A stretch of DNA of 64,000 nucleotides from Annona cherimola (taxonomy: Eukaryota > Streptophyta > Magnoliopsida > Magnoliales > Annonaceae), in NCBI GenBank assembly GCA_030490835.1, contig CM059971.1:59506012-59570011 (forward strand), given 5' to 3'. The notes beneath the pieces are model-generated. The model saw only the letters and a program-made list of their open reading frames with translations. It ran no database searches and was not told where the DNA came from. Below, in pieces: positions 37,601 through 52,600 of this stretch; position 1 is the stretch's first letter, and the number at the start of each line of letters is the position of its first letter. A program made the translations under genes and the position numbers.

Positions 37601-40600
37601 CCAAAAATGAGCATATCATCTACATATAAACATATAATAACTCCTCTATTTGCAGTAAATTTACTATAAACACATTTGTCGGATTGGTTTAATTTATACC
37701 CATTTGATAATACAACTTGATCAAATTTTTCATGTCATTGCTTAGGTGCTTGTTTTAAATCATATAATGATTTTATTAGTTTGCAAACTTTCTTTTCTTG
37801 TCCAGGTATTATAAATCCTTCAGGTTGTTCCATATAAATTTCCTCATCTAAATCTCCATTTAGAAATGCAGTTTTTACATCCATTTGATGAATTTCAAAG
37901 TGATAGATAGAAGCTAGGGCCATTAATAATCTAATGGTTGAAATTCTAGCTACTAGAGCATAGGTATCAAAGAAATCTATACCTTCCTTTTGCCTAAACC
38001 CCTTAGCTACTAACCTAGCTTTAAATTTATCGATTGATTCATCAACTTTTAATTTCTTTTTAAAAATTCATTTACAACCTATAGGTTTAAAGCCTAGTGG
38101 TAAATCAACTAATGTCCAAGTTCCATTTCCCATTTTTGAATCCATTTCATCTTGGATCGCTTCTTTCCAGTATGATACATCTGGAGATTTCATGGCCTCG
38201 TCATAAGTAGTTGGATCCCCTTCGGTATAAAGAACAACCATGTGTTCCTTATTTATATTATCTCTGGATCCTTCTACTAAGTATAGTACAAAATCAGGCC
38301 CAAAGCGATTATAATTATCTTTCCTTGCTCTTTTACTTTTCCTCATATTTTCATTTTCATCATCTATAGGTTTACTGCAAATGCAGAATCATTATTTATA
38401 AACTTATCCAATGGTTGAGAAGAAGAAGCTTCATCATTATTACCGAGCTTAGAAATAGTTTTATAAGTATTTTCATAAAAATCAGCATCTCTGGATTCAA
38501 TAAAGGTATTTTGTTGAATTAGACTATTAGGCTCTACCACTACAAATCTATAGGCTTTACTATTTATTGCATACCCTAAAAATATGCATTCTATTCCTCT
38601 TTGTCCTAATTTAGGTCTTTTAGGATCAGGTAATCTTATTAAGGCTCTACAACCCCAAACTTTAAAATATTTAAGATTAGGTGCCTTATTTTTCCATAAT
38701 TCATAAGGAATGACTTTAGTTTTCTTATGTGGAATTCTGTTAAGAATGTGACAAGCTGTTAATAAAGCTTCACCCCACCAACCTATATTTAAATCTGCAT
38801 TTATTAACATCGAATTTACCATTTCAACCAATGTTCTATTTTTCCTTTCTGCCGTTCCATTCTGTTGAGGTGTATACGGGGTTGTTACTTGGTGAATTAT
38901 GCCAACATTTTCACAAAAATCATTAAAGTCATTTGATAAATATTCACTACCTCTATCTGATTTTAGAGTTTTAATGGTTTTACCAAGTTGATTTCCTTAT
39001 AAGATTTGAATTTTTCTAAAGCTTCATCTCTAGTTCTTAGCAAATAAACGTAAGTATATTTACTAAAATCATCTATAAATGTTATAAAATATCTTTTACC
39101 ACCTCTTGTTAGGTTATTTTCCATATCACATATATCAGAATGAATTAAACCCAATAATTCTGAATTTCTTTCTACTTTTTGAAATGACTTTTTAGTAATT
39201 TTAGTTTGAACACACACTTTACATTTATCAGTTGATTCATTTGGTGATCTAGGAATTAATCCTAATTTCATCATAGTGTCCATATTTCTAAAATTAACAT
39301 GGCCTAGTATATCATGCCACAGAGAAAATGAATCAACAATATAAGCAGAAGAAGATCCATTATTCACGTTCAGGCGAAATATGTCGTCTACAACATAACC
39401 CTTCCCAACAAAAATACCTCCTTTGTAATAATAATTTGATCTGACTCAAACACCAATTTAAAACTATATTTGCTAAGAAGGCTAACCGAGACCAGGTTTT
39501 TGCGAATTTCTGGTACATGAAACACATTTGTAAGGGTGAGTGATTTCCGAGAAGTCAGTTTCAGGATAATAGTCTCTGACCCTACCACTTTGGCGGTAGA
39601 TGAGTTACCCATGAATAAACCATTTCCATTATTACTAGATTCATAGGTTTTAAACTGATTTCTATCGTTGCATACATGCCTAGTAGCCCCAGAATCAAGC
39701 CACCAGGTCTGATCATCACTCACAACACAAATTTCAGAAATCATAGCAACAAAATTTTCTTCAGTCAAATGTGCCTCAGGACCCTTTTAAGTGTTATTCT
39801 TCTTTTTGAGAAGCCTACACTCCCTTTTCAAATGTCCCATCTTTTTGCAATAATAACAAGGTCCCTTTTTTTTCTTAGCAATAGTTTTATTAGTATTTAA
39901 GTTAAATTTTCTAAAGGGTTGATTATTGCTAATTGTCACCCGATTTTGAGATTCAACCATATGAGCTTTAGATTGAATTTGCTTGTCTTTCTTTTCGATT
40001 TGTCTAGATTTTTCCTCAGTACGCAGGTTAAGAGCAAGTTCATCTAAACTCATAAGGCCTTTCGTTTGTTTCAAATTCTTACGGTGGTTATTTCAACTAC
40101 GTGGCAATTTTGCAATAATAGTACTTACAAGAATGGACTCATCTATCTTACTGCCCTCAGACTCAAGTTGATTGACGATATGCTGGATCTCATGAACTTG
40201 ATCAAGGATCGGCTTATCGTGAGTCATAGTGTATTCAAGAAAATCACTTACAAGAAATTTCTTGATACTCGCATCATCCGTGTTGTACTTGTGCTGAAGT
40301 GAGTCCCAAATTTCTTTGGCCATGTCTACCTTCTGGTATGCGTTAAAGAGAGAGTCTGATAGAGATTCGACGATATGACCTTTGCAGATGTAGTTGTCCA
40401 TCTCCCACTTTATTCTTTTACGTTGTTGCTACAGCGTCTCATCCGTTGTTTCTTCAAGCTTCGGGTTGATAAGAACGTAGACAACTCCAAGGTGGGTTAG
40501 GTAGAGGTGAAGTTGTTGTTGCCACCTTTTGAAGTTGGTGCCAACACAGGCATCCAACCTTGGGATATCAGGCTTAGCAATGGGAATGGTAGATTGGGGG

Positions 40601-43600
40601 GCCATTTAGGAAAATGAAAAAAAAATAAAAATATTGCCTTAAGATTGTTGGGGCACGGACTTGGAAATAAAGAGGAAATTTAAGGAAAGTGAGAAAATAT
40701 TCAAACCAGAAAATAGGTTTCTCCTCCAGGCGTGTTACAAATGTCACTTTCCTTAAGACAACATTTGCACCCTCACAGCTGTTTAGGGTTATCGCAATTT
40801 GCCCCCAGGATACAAGGAGAGAACCTAATCTACAATGGAAAACAGCCTCCCTTCTAGATTCCAAACACTTGAGATTAGAAATAACAGACTTTGAATGGAG
40901 TTTAGAAAATAATGAGAAAATTCTCAAAGCTTCTTTTGAAGACACTAGAGGGCAATAGAGTATTGGAGAGAAAATTGTGTTCGTTTTCAAGCAATTCAAG
41001 CTCCTATATATAGGCCGGGATTTCAACGTTTGAAAATAACGTTACGAATATAAGCGTGGAAAAACGCTTTCAATAAAATAAAATAAATAACGCTTGGAAA
41101 CAGAATGCGTTGAAAAGTAAAAGGAAACGCAGAAACGCTTGGAAACGGAATGCTTTGAAAAGCAAAAGGAAACGGAAATTTTATTATGAAAATTCTAACA
41201 ATTTTCTTCACTAGCAGAATCCATCACTACTCTAATCTTCCTTAGATCTGACAATAACTCATCTTGATTTCATTGCCGATTTGAGTGCTTATGGATGATG
41301 GTAATTGGTAGTAGCAAAACCCAATACATCATATTTCATGGCACTTGCAAACAGCTATTATCAGAATCGAAAACACATCACAAAACCCACACCCAGTTAC
41401 CATGTCATCAATGGTAGTGGGATCTAGATTAACAAAACAAAGGCCATCTAATTAGCAAAGATGGAGCCATCCGTTGCCAATTTGCAGAATCCTTCAACAA
41501 AATCATTGTCACCCATTGCATGCAAGCAAACAACAAAGATGTTCCATCCATGCCCTCCTTCATTCTTGCCATCCGAATCTAAGGATGGAATTGTGTTCAT
41601 CTATCCCACGAACATGATGACAATGAACTACAGCATAACCATTGTCATTCGTCGTTGACATTTGCTCCCGTCAACAATACGTCCAAGGTTAGCTGACCTT
41701 TGATCATGGCAGCTTCCTGGCAACCTCATCCACTCACGCCTAATGCTAGCTATGCTAGCAATAAAACCATGGCAACATGGATAATGGCTAGGCAATTGAC
41801 ACTACCTAGCTACGCCTTGCCGGTCCAACAACATATTCTAAAACATCATTGCCCTCAATCAGCTTATCCAGCATAGCCAGCAATAAAATCAAGGCAACAT
41901 TGATAATAACTAAACAGTTTACTTTACCTAGCCACACCTTGCCATTGCAAGCTGCAAAATGATGGTGCTATTCAGGATGATGGAATGGATTGGCAATGGA
42001 ATGAGAAGATTTAATGACAAAATATTGTTATGCACTTGAAAATGAGAAAAGTTCTAGGAATGGGAAATCCAATCTCATCTCATCCCTTTTTTATCCACTC
42101 ATCTTAAATAGTCTAAGGTGACAAAGGCTGATTATATACGATGCATTGTAGGTTTTTTAACCTATGATGTGCAAATCCAAGCTGTTGAAAATTCAACTTC
42201 TACTAGAGCTGCACAATCAAGATTAAATGCTTTGGGTTTCCCTTATGAGAAAAGGTAGCTCAAGCTTCTGATGTGGCAATGACTTTAATGCTACATGTGC
42301 AGCAAAGGAACTCTCATAAGCAGCAAACACGCATAAGGAATCCACTCCTCCATATTTTTGACAAAGCCTAGCTGGTGTTGCTGGAGACTATGAGGCAAAG
42401 ACAAGTCCAAAACCCGGCTGTTCTAGAGACTATGGTGTACATGTATACATTCATTCAGCCATCAGCAAAACCACATGGAATGTATGTGAACCTTCACACA
42501 GAATGGTTGTCACAGTTTGCAAAATCTTGATTACAAAATTATATTTAAAAAAAAAGGCCAAAACCAAAATTAATCCTTTTTTTCTAACAAACGTGTTAAT
42601 ATTTTGTTTACTATAAATCTTGGGAGGAAAACAAAATTACCAAAATCAAAGGGAGAAAAAAGGAAAGTTGAGGAGAAACAGAACACATCATTGGGTTTTT
42701 TGATTCTATTGATTTTAACTAGATATTTGTCTTCAGCTCATCTACAGTCATCCTAAAAAAAAAAAAAAAAAGATGACCAAATGACATAAAAAATTATAGT
42801 GATGTTTGTGCTCCGATGCCTGCAGCATCTAGAATATTTTTCTCCTCCCGTAGGTCTCCAACAGGAACACATCGAGTTCATTTGAAATTGGGAATATAAT
42901 CTGACAACAATAGCTCTTTCCCCTTTCCATGGGCGCAATAAACGTATCCCATAAACGACATCACCACATCAGCAACAATGCTGCTTTCTCACACCTAAAG
43001 TCCATGTTGCATTAAATGTGGATTCAACGGCTCCAATAAAGACCGCAAAATGGACAGCTACAATTATTACATCGCAGGTTAAGAACAATGTATAATCAGC
43101 CTCTTAAGGTCACAAAACATTTCCACATTAGTAAGCTTGCAGGGTCATCAAGAATTACTAACCAACCCCAGAAAGTCATTAGCGTTGCTACCCATCAATG
43201 TCACAGCCATATTCACCCATGATGCCATTGCATCACATGAAAATAAACCCCACCTATTCGTGCCAGCTGTACTCGGGGTCTATAAGGTGGCCATTTGAAG
43301 CACAACCCACCCCCAACACCTAGTGCTCTTGCTACTTGCCATTTTCCTCTCTTTTCCCCCTTTTTTCACCAAAAGACTCCTTATGGTTTTTGAGTCTTTT
43401 AATTTATTCGTAAGAGGCGATCCTCTGCTGGAGAGTTATCTAATAAAGGGGATTGATCTCACATAATTCCATCATCCTTTTTGCTATTATTACTTTGTTA
43501 CATTAAGCTTAAGTTATATCATCACCTTGTTCAAGACATGTGGCGCTGTTGTTGAAATCATCAAACTCCACCTAGTTTTCATGATTTGAGAAATCCGATC

Positions 43601-46600
43601 ATGGTAGATATGAGAATATGAAATTTGGGCAGCAATGAGAAAATGAAAATTAAGTGACGAGAGTAAGACTCAGTGGATGAAAATAACCAAAGAGTTTACA
43701 TGTATATTAGACTTTAATATGTTAAACGAATTGAAAGGGTTAAATGGGTTAAACGAGTTACTAAACAGGTTGACGGATTATAAAATCTCAATCCTAATCT
43801 GTTTCTTTAATTAAATGGTTGAACGGGTTAGCGGATCGTAACCCATTGATTCAAAAAACTTAACCGAAATTCATTTATAAACAGGTTGGACGAGCGGGTT
43901 GACCATGACTACTAACACCCCTAATTCCAATGAGCTTGCCTGCCTAATGGCTAAGACCTAAGAACTTGCAAAATTACGATGATTCTATATATCTTTCAAG
44001 AATTCATTAAAGTCATGTCTGGCTAAACTCATTTTCTAAGGTTTAGGATATATCATATAAATAATGTTTGATGATGATCTGATTTCATTATTCATAAAAA
44101 TATTTTACTTTTACTGTATATATTGTGGTTTAACTGCTCGCATGGTATTTGGTAACACATTATTATATTATTCCATATATTAAGCTATGAAACGAAGAGA
44201 TGAAAACTTAATATATGATAATCAAGATATTAAACCTAAGAATCTTAATTTTGGGATTGGCGAGATCCCTTTAAGGGATTTTATGGAAAAAGCACAAAAC
44301 TTAGTGGATTTCAATCAATTTAATACCATGAAAATATGCTATTAGTTTGGTTACAATGCTTCTATATGTCTTGAGAAATGATGCTAGATTAAGTTAGGAT
44401 TATTTTCCTCTATTGTAATTTATTTGGGTTAACTAAATAAAGAAGAATGATCCAATTAACCCGGGCTAAGCAAATGTCTCGCTTACCCTCCTTAAAAAAC
44501 TCATTTACAATGCTTTTTTTTTTTTTTGCTTTTTTCTTTCTACCATTGTTTATCGAACTGTATTTAATATACAAATCAAGTTTTATCATTTTTGGATGTG
44601 TATATAATTTTTTGAAAATTTTAAAGAAACGGGTATTTTGAATACATATATATACATAAATGTTTAAAAATCTCAAAAAAATATATACACATATGCACAA
44701 ATAGTAAAACTGAGTTTATTTGTTGAATACACTTGTATAAACAAGTGTACAAAGAAAAAAAGCAAAACAAATGTTGTAAAAAAGTTTTTTGAGGTGGGAT
44801 AAGGAAGCATTTATTTAACCCGGGCTAGCAGGATCATTCCTCGGTTTTAGATAGCAAGAATATATTGAAACCCCAATCTCTAGATACTTCTCATCCTTGG
44901 TTGCTACACACACTCTTTAGTTTAGATTTGTAGATAATTTAGTTTTGATCTTCAATTCTTACTCCCATCACATCTCGATCATCTAGATAATTGAATTTGC
45001 TATAGTCTACTAATTAACAAGATCCTTATTGGAATGATATTTTATATACTACATGTCATTACCTTGGTGCATGGTTATTTGCAGATGACGTCTTAATATC
45101 TTTAGTAATAGATGAAATTACTAGACATATACAAGAAGAAGTACTTTGGTGCATGTTATTTGCAGATGATATTGTTCTAATAGATGAAACTAGAGAAAGA
45201 ATAAATTTGAAATTGAATAGGCAAGTAGATGCCTTAGTCGCACAAAAAATGAATACTGAAATGCAATTTTAATAATAATGAGAGCCTGGATGAAGAACCA
45301 ATTAAGATTTTATATCAAATAGTAATAAGAACTAATCATGTCCGGTACTTAGGATCAATAGTTCAAGAAAACGGGGAAAATGATAAAGATATAATACATA
45401 GAATTCAAGCAGGATCGAAAAAATAGTGAAGTGCGTCAGGAATTTTATGCGATCATTGAGTCCCAGTTAAATTAAAAGGAAAATTTTAAAAGACTATGAT
45501 TAGACCGACTATGCTTTATGGGCAGAATGTTGGACAGTTAAAGTACAACATAAACATAAAATAAATGTAGTGGAAATGAGAATGTTAAGGTGGATGAGCA
45601 GTAAAACAAGAAAAGATAAAATTCGGAATGAAATAATCCAAAAAAATCTAAAAGCGAAGCCAATAGGTGATCAAATAAGGGAAAATAGATTAAGATGGTT
45701 TGGTCATATTAAACGAAAGCCTAAAATGACACCAGTTAGGAGAGCGAAGTCTATCCAAGTAAAAAATGGTAAGAGAATGATAGGAAGACCCAAAAAAATG
45801 GAAGTAATTAAACAACACTTGAAAATATTATGAATTACTAAAAATTTAGTCTCAAATCGTCGAGAATAGTGTAATAGAATCCATGCAGCCGACCCTACTT
45901 AGGTTGGAAATGACTTATGATAATGATGATGACGACGACGATGACATGTCATGACCTGTGTACTTGTGGATAGCCTAACAAATGGCTAGTAGTGTTATAT
46001 GTCAATTATATGGACATTTGATTTGGACGAATATTTTAATACACAAACTTTAAAATTTAGAAACACTGAATTCTACAAGAATAGTAGTTACCACTTTTAT
46101 CATTCTACACTACTTTCCATTATATATAAATTTTATTATATTAAAATTCATTGTTTTCTTAGATGAGCAAATTAGTCTTTTGCTACGTACTATATATTTT
46201 TTAACTTACATATTTTATATAAAATTATATGATAAAATAAATTTTACATAATCCTTATTTGCTTGAAAAGATGAACATCACAAGGCCCATATTGCATCCT
46301 TATATATTAATCCAAGAGATGATATATGATATAATAACACTAAATTATACCATGTATATGCCTTGTCTCACTCAGTAATAGTTCTCCATGTCAATTTGTT
46401 ATATTCTAATTTAGTTTTTATAATTATATGTTTGTATTTTTATGCATTTTAAACATTATTTTCTATTTTACATTTTATTTTACCAATACATTTTAAAATT
46501 GATAATATCTTCATAAAACGATTTTATGTTTTTTAGCTTGACCGATACATTGAATTTTACCAACAAGGAGAATATTAGTCATATTTCGAATTAAACATAA

Positions 46601-49600
46601 TTTATATAACCCTTTTATAAAGCATTAAAAAATTAAGGAAATTCAATCATTGCTGGCAAAATAATGCTTCTCGAACTAGAATGAAAAACAAAGCAATCAA
46701 TAAAAAAGCAAAAGCTTATACATACTGGAAGGGACCATTAGGACTAGCTCCTGGACACACACGCCCTCTAGCTTGAAGGTCTACACCAGCATCAAGAGCT
46801 TTAGCAATGAGTTCATGCCAAGTTGGTTTACCTTGAAATGATGAAATAATGTTGGAAATGCCCTCAAGGCGGCTAGCTAATGTTTCACAAGCATTCTGCA
46901 TATTCAAATTGTGACATTTAAATTATATACAGAGAGCAAAGTTTAGGAAATGCACAGCGCAAATTATTTTACATGCAACATGAATGAACATGTTCAGAAA
47001 TGTAAACCATAGAACATAGGAAAAGTGGAAAAAAGTCAGCTGCATTGTGAATGTGCATCCCAGATCAGTCACTAACAGATGAAGTTGAGTGAGATTCATC
47101 AGTCTTGATGCCAAGGGATAGACTTATATTTGATGAGCACTGTATATAAGTTAAGAAAAAAATACAAATATACAATTAAGCCAAAACAGTAATTTAAATA
47201 TCGACAGTCAATAGTCAACGAAATTACATAAAACACAAACATATATAGCCCCAACAAATTTATCATGAATTTAATAAATGAAAACTATGAATATATAAAC
47301 TAAATAAACAATGAGTTATAGAAAACAAATGTTTGTATAGTTGGGCTTATACAAATGGTTACTTTTTATATTCTTTTAAGTTCCTTTTTCAGCCAAACCA
47401 ATTAAATTATAATTTAATATGTATATATTTATGCTACCAAAAGTCACTTTAATTGAATCTTATATGTTATAAACATTTAACGTTATATGAGGATTGAATA
47501 TGAAACTTTTAAAATTTGAAAATAAGTATATAATATGTAAAATTTTCAAAATATTTGGTTTTTGGCATCATGGAACAACTCAAATGCATGACCCCCACCT
47601 CTCCACATCACACAGATGTGACACCCCAGTTTTAGTTTGGCTTGTACTTGGTGGTGTGGCGCTTCATAGCACATATAAGGTTTGGCGGTAGTGTTTTAAG
47701 GATGTTTTCCACTTATGTCTGTTGTTATCATAAGTTGCAACAAGGTGGTGAGTTTGTTTTTAACATTAGTTATTTGTAACAAGCTTATGTGACTTATAGT
47801 TGGTTTATTTGAGTGGTTAATGGATTAAGCTATTTGCACTATTGAGGACCAAGTAGGTAGTCCTATGTGTTCCTAGAATGCACAGAGGAGGGTACCAGTG
47901 CTTAGAGGGAGATTGGGTGTGGTAATGATGAAATAGACTAATAAGTGGTTAGAGAGGAATTGCACGTGGTAATTACAAATTAGCCTAATGAGTGATGTCT
48001 TCGGTTGAAAGGTCCTAACCAGTGATTTTAAGAAAAGTCAAAGTAGATAACTCATGTGAAAAGCCTAACACATTTTCCATGTACAACGAGATGTGTATTA
48101 TGTGTTGATTTGGATATGGTAGTGGTTTTGTGCAATTTTGACATAATGAGTTGCTTTTGGTGGAAAGAGAACTCAATAGGTGACTTTTTTTGGTATTTGA
48201 CCTTCATCGAGCTAGTGGATGGCATAGACGGATTTGTCCTATGTATGTGACTAAAATAAAGTGATTTCATAGATACTAGAATCATTTTATGTAACTTAGG
48301 TTATTAGTTAGCATAGTGTAGACATCCCACATACCCGAAGGCTTTATTGTTCCATTTTACTTGAATTTGTTTTATTTTTATATACATATTTTCTGGAGCT
48401 GCCATTGCCTAGCTTCAAACAATTTGGGGTCAGGCATGGACTGCCTTTTTTGCTCTAAAGTGGCCACTACCTAAACAGTTTAGGGCTGGGTATGTACCAC
48501 CCCTTTTCACTCTAGAGTGGCCGCCATCTAACGCGATGTTGCTATCATTAATATTATCGTTGATAATATCAACTCTAGACTCAACCGATATATATTTGAA
48601 GGTAAAAACGATACTTCCTTTATATATTGATATCTTGGATATTATCAATATTTTTAATATTATCATATGATATTTTGAGAATATAGTGAGATCATCATCA
48701 TTATTCATAAGTCATTTCCTACCTAAGCCGGGTTAGCTATGTAGATCCTGTTCCACCATTATTGACATTTAAAAATTAAACTTTTAATAATTTTTAATAG
48801 TTTCATATCTTGTTTAATTACTTCCATTCATTTTTTTGTCTTTCTCTTGTTTTCTTACCACTTTCTATTTGATATCAACTCTTCTAACTTATATCATTTT
48901 AAGCCTCTATTTAACATGACCAAACCATTTCAGTTGGCTTTCTCTCATTTTATTACTTATTAGCTTCACTTTTAGATTATCTCGAGTTACTTCTTTTCTA
49001 ATTTTATCATTTTCTTATTTTACCACTCATACACATACCATTATCATTTCTTCTACAATTATTCTATGTTCATGTTGTTCTTTAACTGCCTAACATTCTA
49101 CCCTAAAAGCACAATCAACCTAATTTTAGTCTTATAAAATTTTCATTCTAATTTAATTGGAACTCTAAAGTCATACAAAATTCCCGAAGCACTTCGTCAT
49201 TTCTTCCATCATACATTGGCTCCATGTATGATATGTTTCTCAATTCCCCCATTCTCTTAAAAAGTTGATCCTAAATATCGAAAATGATCATTTCTTGATA
49301 TTACTTGATCTAGAATCTTAACTAGTTCCTCATCTAAATACTCACTAATGTTGCATTTCATATTTTCAGTCTTTGTGTAACTAATTCCAAAACTATTAGA
49401 TCCTAAAGCATCTTTCCATTTGTCCAATTTCAAGTTTACTCCTAGTTTCATCTATTTGGAGTATACCACCTACAAATAATATGCACCAAGATACATTTTC
49501 TTGTAAATGCCTAAAAAGTTGATCCATAACTGAAGCAAGGAGGAAAAGACTTGAGGCTGAGCTTTGATGCAAACATATTGCAATTAAAAAAACATTTGTA

Positions 49601-52600
49601 TCTTCACTCAAGGTCCTCACATTTGTTTTAGCCCCTACACATACCTCTGATAACATCAATATATCTGTAGTTAATTCCTTTTTTCATCATTTGCTATATT
49701 TGGTAATTTATGAAGGTTTAGTACAATTTTAGGATGAATTGGATGGTTGATAGAAAAGTCAAGAAAATGCAAAATTTGGGCAACTTGTTTTATCAAACTT
49801 GGCAGAATACCATGATCTGTATTTTTGGAGCTATGAGGTGAATTGAATATCGTAGGATTCACCTCAGGAAAGTATTCAGTTTAACAAAGCATTTTAATCT
49901 TGTGGGGAGATACAGCTGAAATACCACTAGTATATTAAGACTAGAAAAATCAATAGTTATGAAATGACTTCAAATGTATGTTATATCTTGAACTTAGAAT
50001 ATCCAACCCAAAAAGAACCAAGTCAATCTGAGTTCGTAGGACAAAGTGATGATCAATATACTATATGTCAAGCTAAGTGTTTGTGTGGTTGTTTTCATAA
50101 ATTCAAGAATTTTACTTTCTTATATGTCTTTCTTCTATGAAAATTCTTCATTCTCCATTTGTAACACTTTAAAGCTTAAGAGAAGAGAAAGAGAGGGAGA
50201 TATTACTGAAATACCACAATTACATTAAGTGACCAGAAAAATTAACAGTTTTTTTTATAAAAAAAAATTAACAGTTATTTGATGTGACTTCAAATGCATG
50301 TTGTATCTTGAAGTTAGAAAGCCAACCCAAAAAGAACCAAGTCAATCTGAGTTTGAGGAAGAAAGTTCTTTGGGAAGTCAGATTTCTTTGAATTGAGCCA
50401 AGATGAATGATTTTCTTAGTTTTCCTTATAGGTCCTCATATTTTGTAGTGCAAATGAATCGACACAGTTTTTTGCAACTTTTATGTTGTTTTGGAAATTG
50501 ATAAGAAGCCAAACTTTGTGGGCTTTGTCTGGGATGATGATTAAGGCACTTAGGTGGCATGGTGTCATGTGGAGATGGTTGTGAGAGATAGAAGGGCACC
50601 TAGATAGTGTTTGTTTTTTATTTGGTGTGGGGATTTGAAAAGCCCCCAAATTGGTTGAGAGAATGGTTTGATCGTTTGGCTGTTTAGTTAGGAGGCATTC
50701 CTCCTAAGCTGAGTGTGTAGGATGACTCCTACAATATTTTGGTGTAGTTTAGGGTAGTATGGAGCTAATGTTTAACCCTAGGGTTTTGTGGAGTGGTTTT
50801 CCCTACGTTGTTTGGCTGCTTGACACGAAGTCAATTGGAACAATTTGGTGATTTAAATCTAAATTTTCTAGTTTGATATTTTAGAAAGATTACCCTAGTT
50901 GGTGGTCGATGGCTGGTGGAGTACAAGATTGTGTATGTGAATGATGCATTAATTATTATGAGCATGAGCTCAGAGTATGACAAAACATTGATGCATTGAT
51001 GTTTAGATTTGGGACTAGAGATGAACCATGAGCATGAGCATGAACATGAAAGGGCATCATTGATTTTGTTAGGTTATTGCATTCTATTATCTCTCGGTTA
51101 TACCACTTACTGAGCTTCCCCAAGCTCAATTGTGTTTTATCATGGTTCTTGGTTGACGAAAAGGTAGCATAGGGAGGAATTGTTGGTGATTTTTTTCTAG
51201 CAATAGTACGAGTCCCTAAAAGACCCAAGGTGTTTCTTTTGTTATACTCAATGAGAGAAGTTTTGTAGTGAGACATGTTGTACTTGATTTTCTCCCTTAG
51301 AGGTTTTTATTGGTATGCTTTGGAGGCGATGTATTTATTTATATCCACATGATTGTGGTTGTGTACTTGTATTTGGACTTTTATTAGCAGTGTGTGTATA
51401 TATTATGGTTCGTAGTTAGTTCTATGATGTATATTTTGATTTGCATCCGCTTAGGCCATTGTTATCGTTATTGCCCAGCTCTAATTGGTTGTAGATTTTA
51501 GAGAGAGTACAAACCCTTTCCTTATAGATCTCCTTGTTAATGTTTTTCATGTTAAACATTAACACATTAAGTGGCTTGTATTGCATGTGATTTATTTGAA
51601 AACTATGGGTTTCTTAGTTTCTAAAAGTCTCATAATTATAAACTAAAACTCCTAAGGAGTTTAAGGAGATGCACGTTACTTGCTAAAGATTTCACAATGG
51701 GTAAAAATCCTTGGCTTATAAATAGAGATCCAAGCCCTCTACCATTGCTCAATTCAAGTGTAAGACATCCGATCACTTGCTTGTACATTTAGAGAGAGAG
51801 TGAGATTGTAGAAGGTGCTAGGATCAATGAGTATCAAAGATCTACTAGTACTCAACGGTCCATTAAACTAAAGATCAAGATGCACATCTCTCGTTGCGAT
51901 GTCTCAAGGTGCACATCATTTATTTTATTGATTTATATACTATTAATATTTTGTATATGCATGCGTCTCACGGTCTCGTTAAATGGACTATTAAAGTTTT
52001 TGGCCCAATAAAATTCCAACACTACTAAGAAAATATACATGCAAATAATAAATGATAATCATTGGTGAGAAGGTACAACAATCCTAGGATTTTTAATTAC
52101 TAATTGCAAAGACAAGTCTCTATTTTTGACAAAGATCTTTACTAGATGAAAGAATAGATATATCATGTTATCATTGATGCATCTCCACTTTTGCAAAAGT
52201 TCAATGCTCTTATTGCTTAGTAAAGGCAATTTTCTTTCTTTTTGCTCAGTAAATTTTGGTAGCCTAAAATGTGCACCAGAACCCTAGGCCTCTTAATCAA
52301 ATACTATAAATCTAAGAGGCACTTTTCCTACATCATTTAATAAATTGATAATATATTTACCTACTCTCATTACGACTAACAATCTCTTTATTTTTACTTG
52401 TATTTCTCATTATCAACTCTTCTCTATTTTTATTTATCAAAAAAAAAAAAAAAAAAAACTCTCCTCTATTTTTCCTTTATCCACATTATGATTGCTACAC
52501 CTGTCCTATTAATTTCATACATCCACAATTACGTTTATTGGTATTCAACCACACCCTAAACATTTACCACTAGGATAACCAGCAGCTAACTAGGTCGGCA

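Larger units (their letters stand above)
35619..41200 (-). mobile_element. Complete Ty1/copia retrotransposon (degenerate coding region) in intron 6
   Basis: LTRs at 35619-36114 and 40646-41200 (element orientation TGTTAGAATTTTC...GCCCCAACA) are flanked by the 5-bp duplication ATTTT (35614-35618 and 41201-41205). In element order: gag with CCHC knuckle, protease, integrase, RT, RNase H. LTRs differ at about 12 sites in 496 aligned bases (by eye, about 2.4%), plus a 59-bp deletion in the 35619 copy, so the insertion is fairly recent. Sense orientation with respect to the oxidase gene. Confidence 0.95.

Noticed and set aside
47616..51500. TGTGACACCCCAG start considered as a gypsy LTR
   Set aside because: No matching end, partner LTR, primer site or polyprotein remnant seen.
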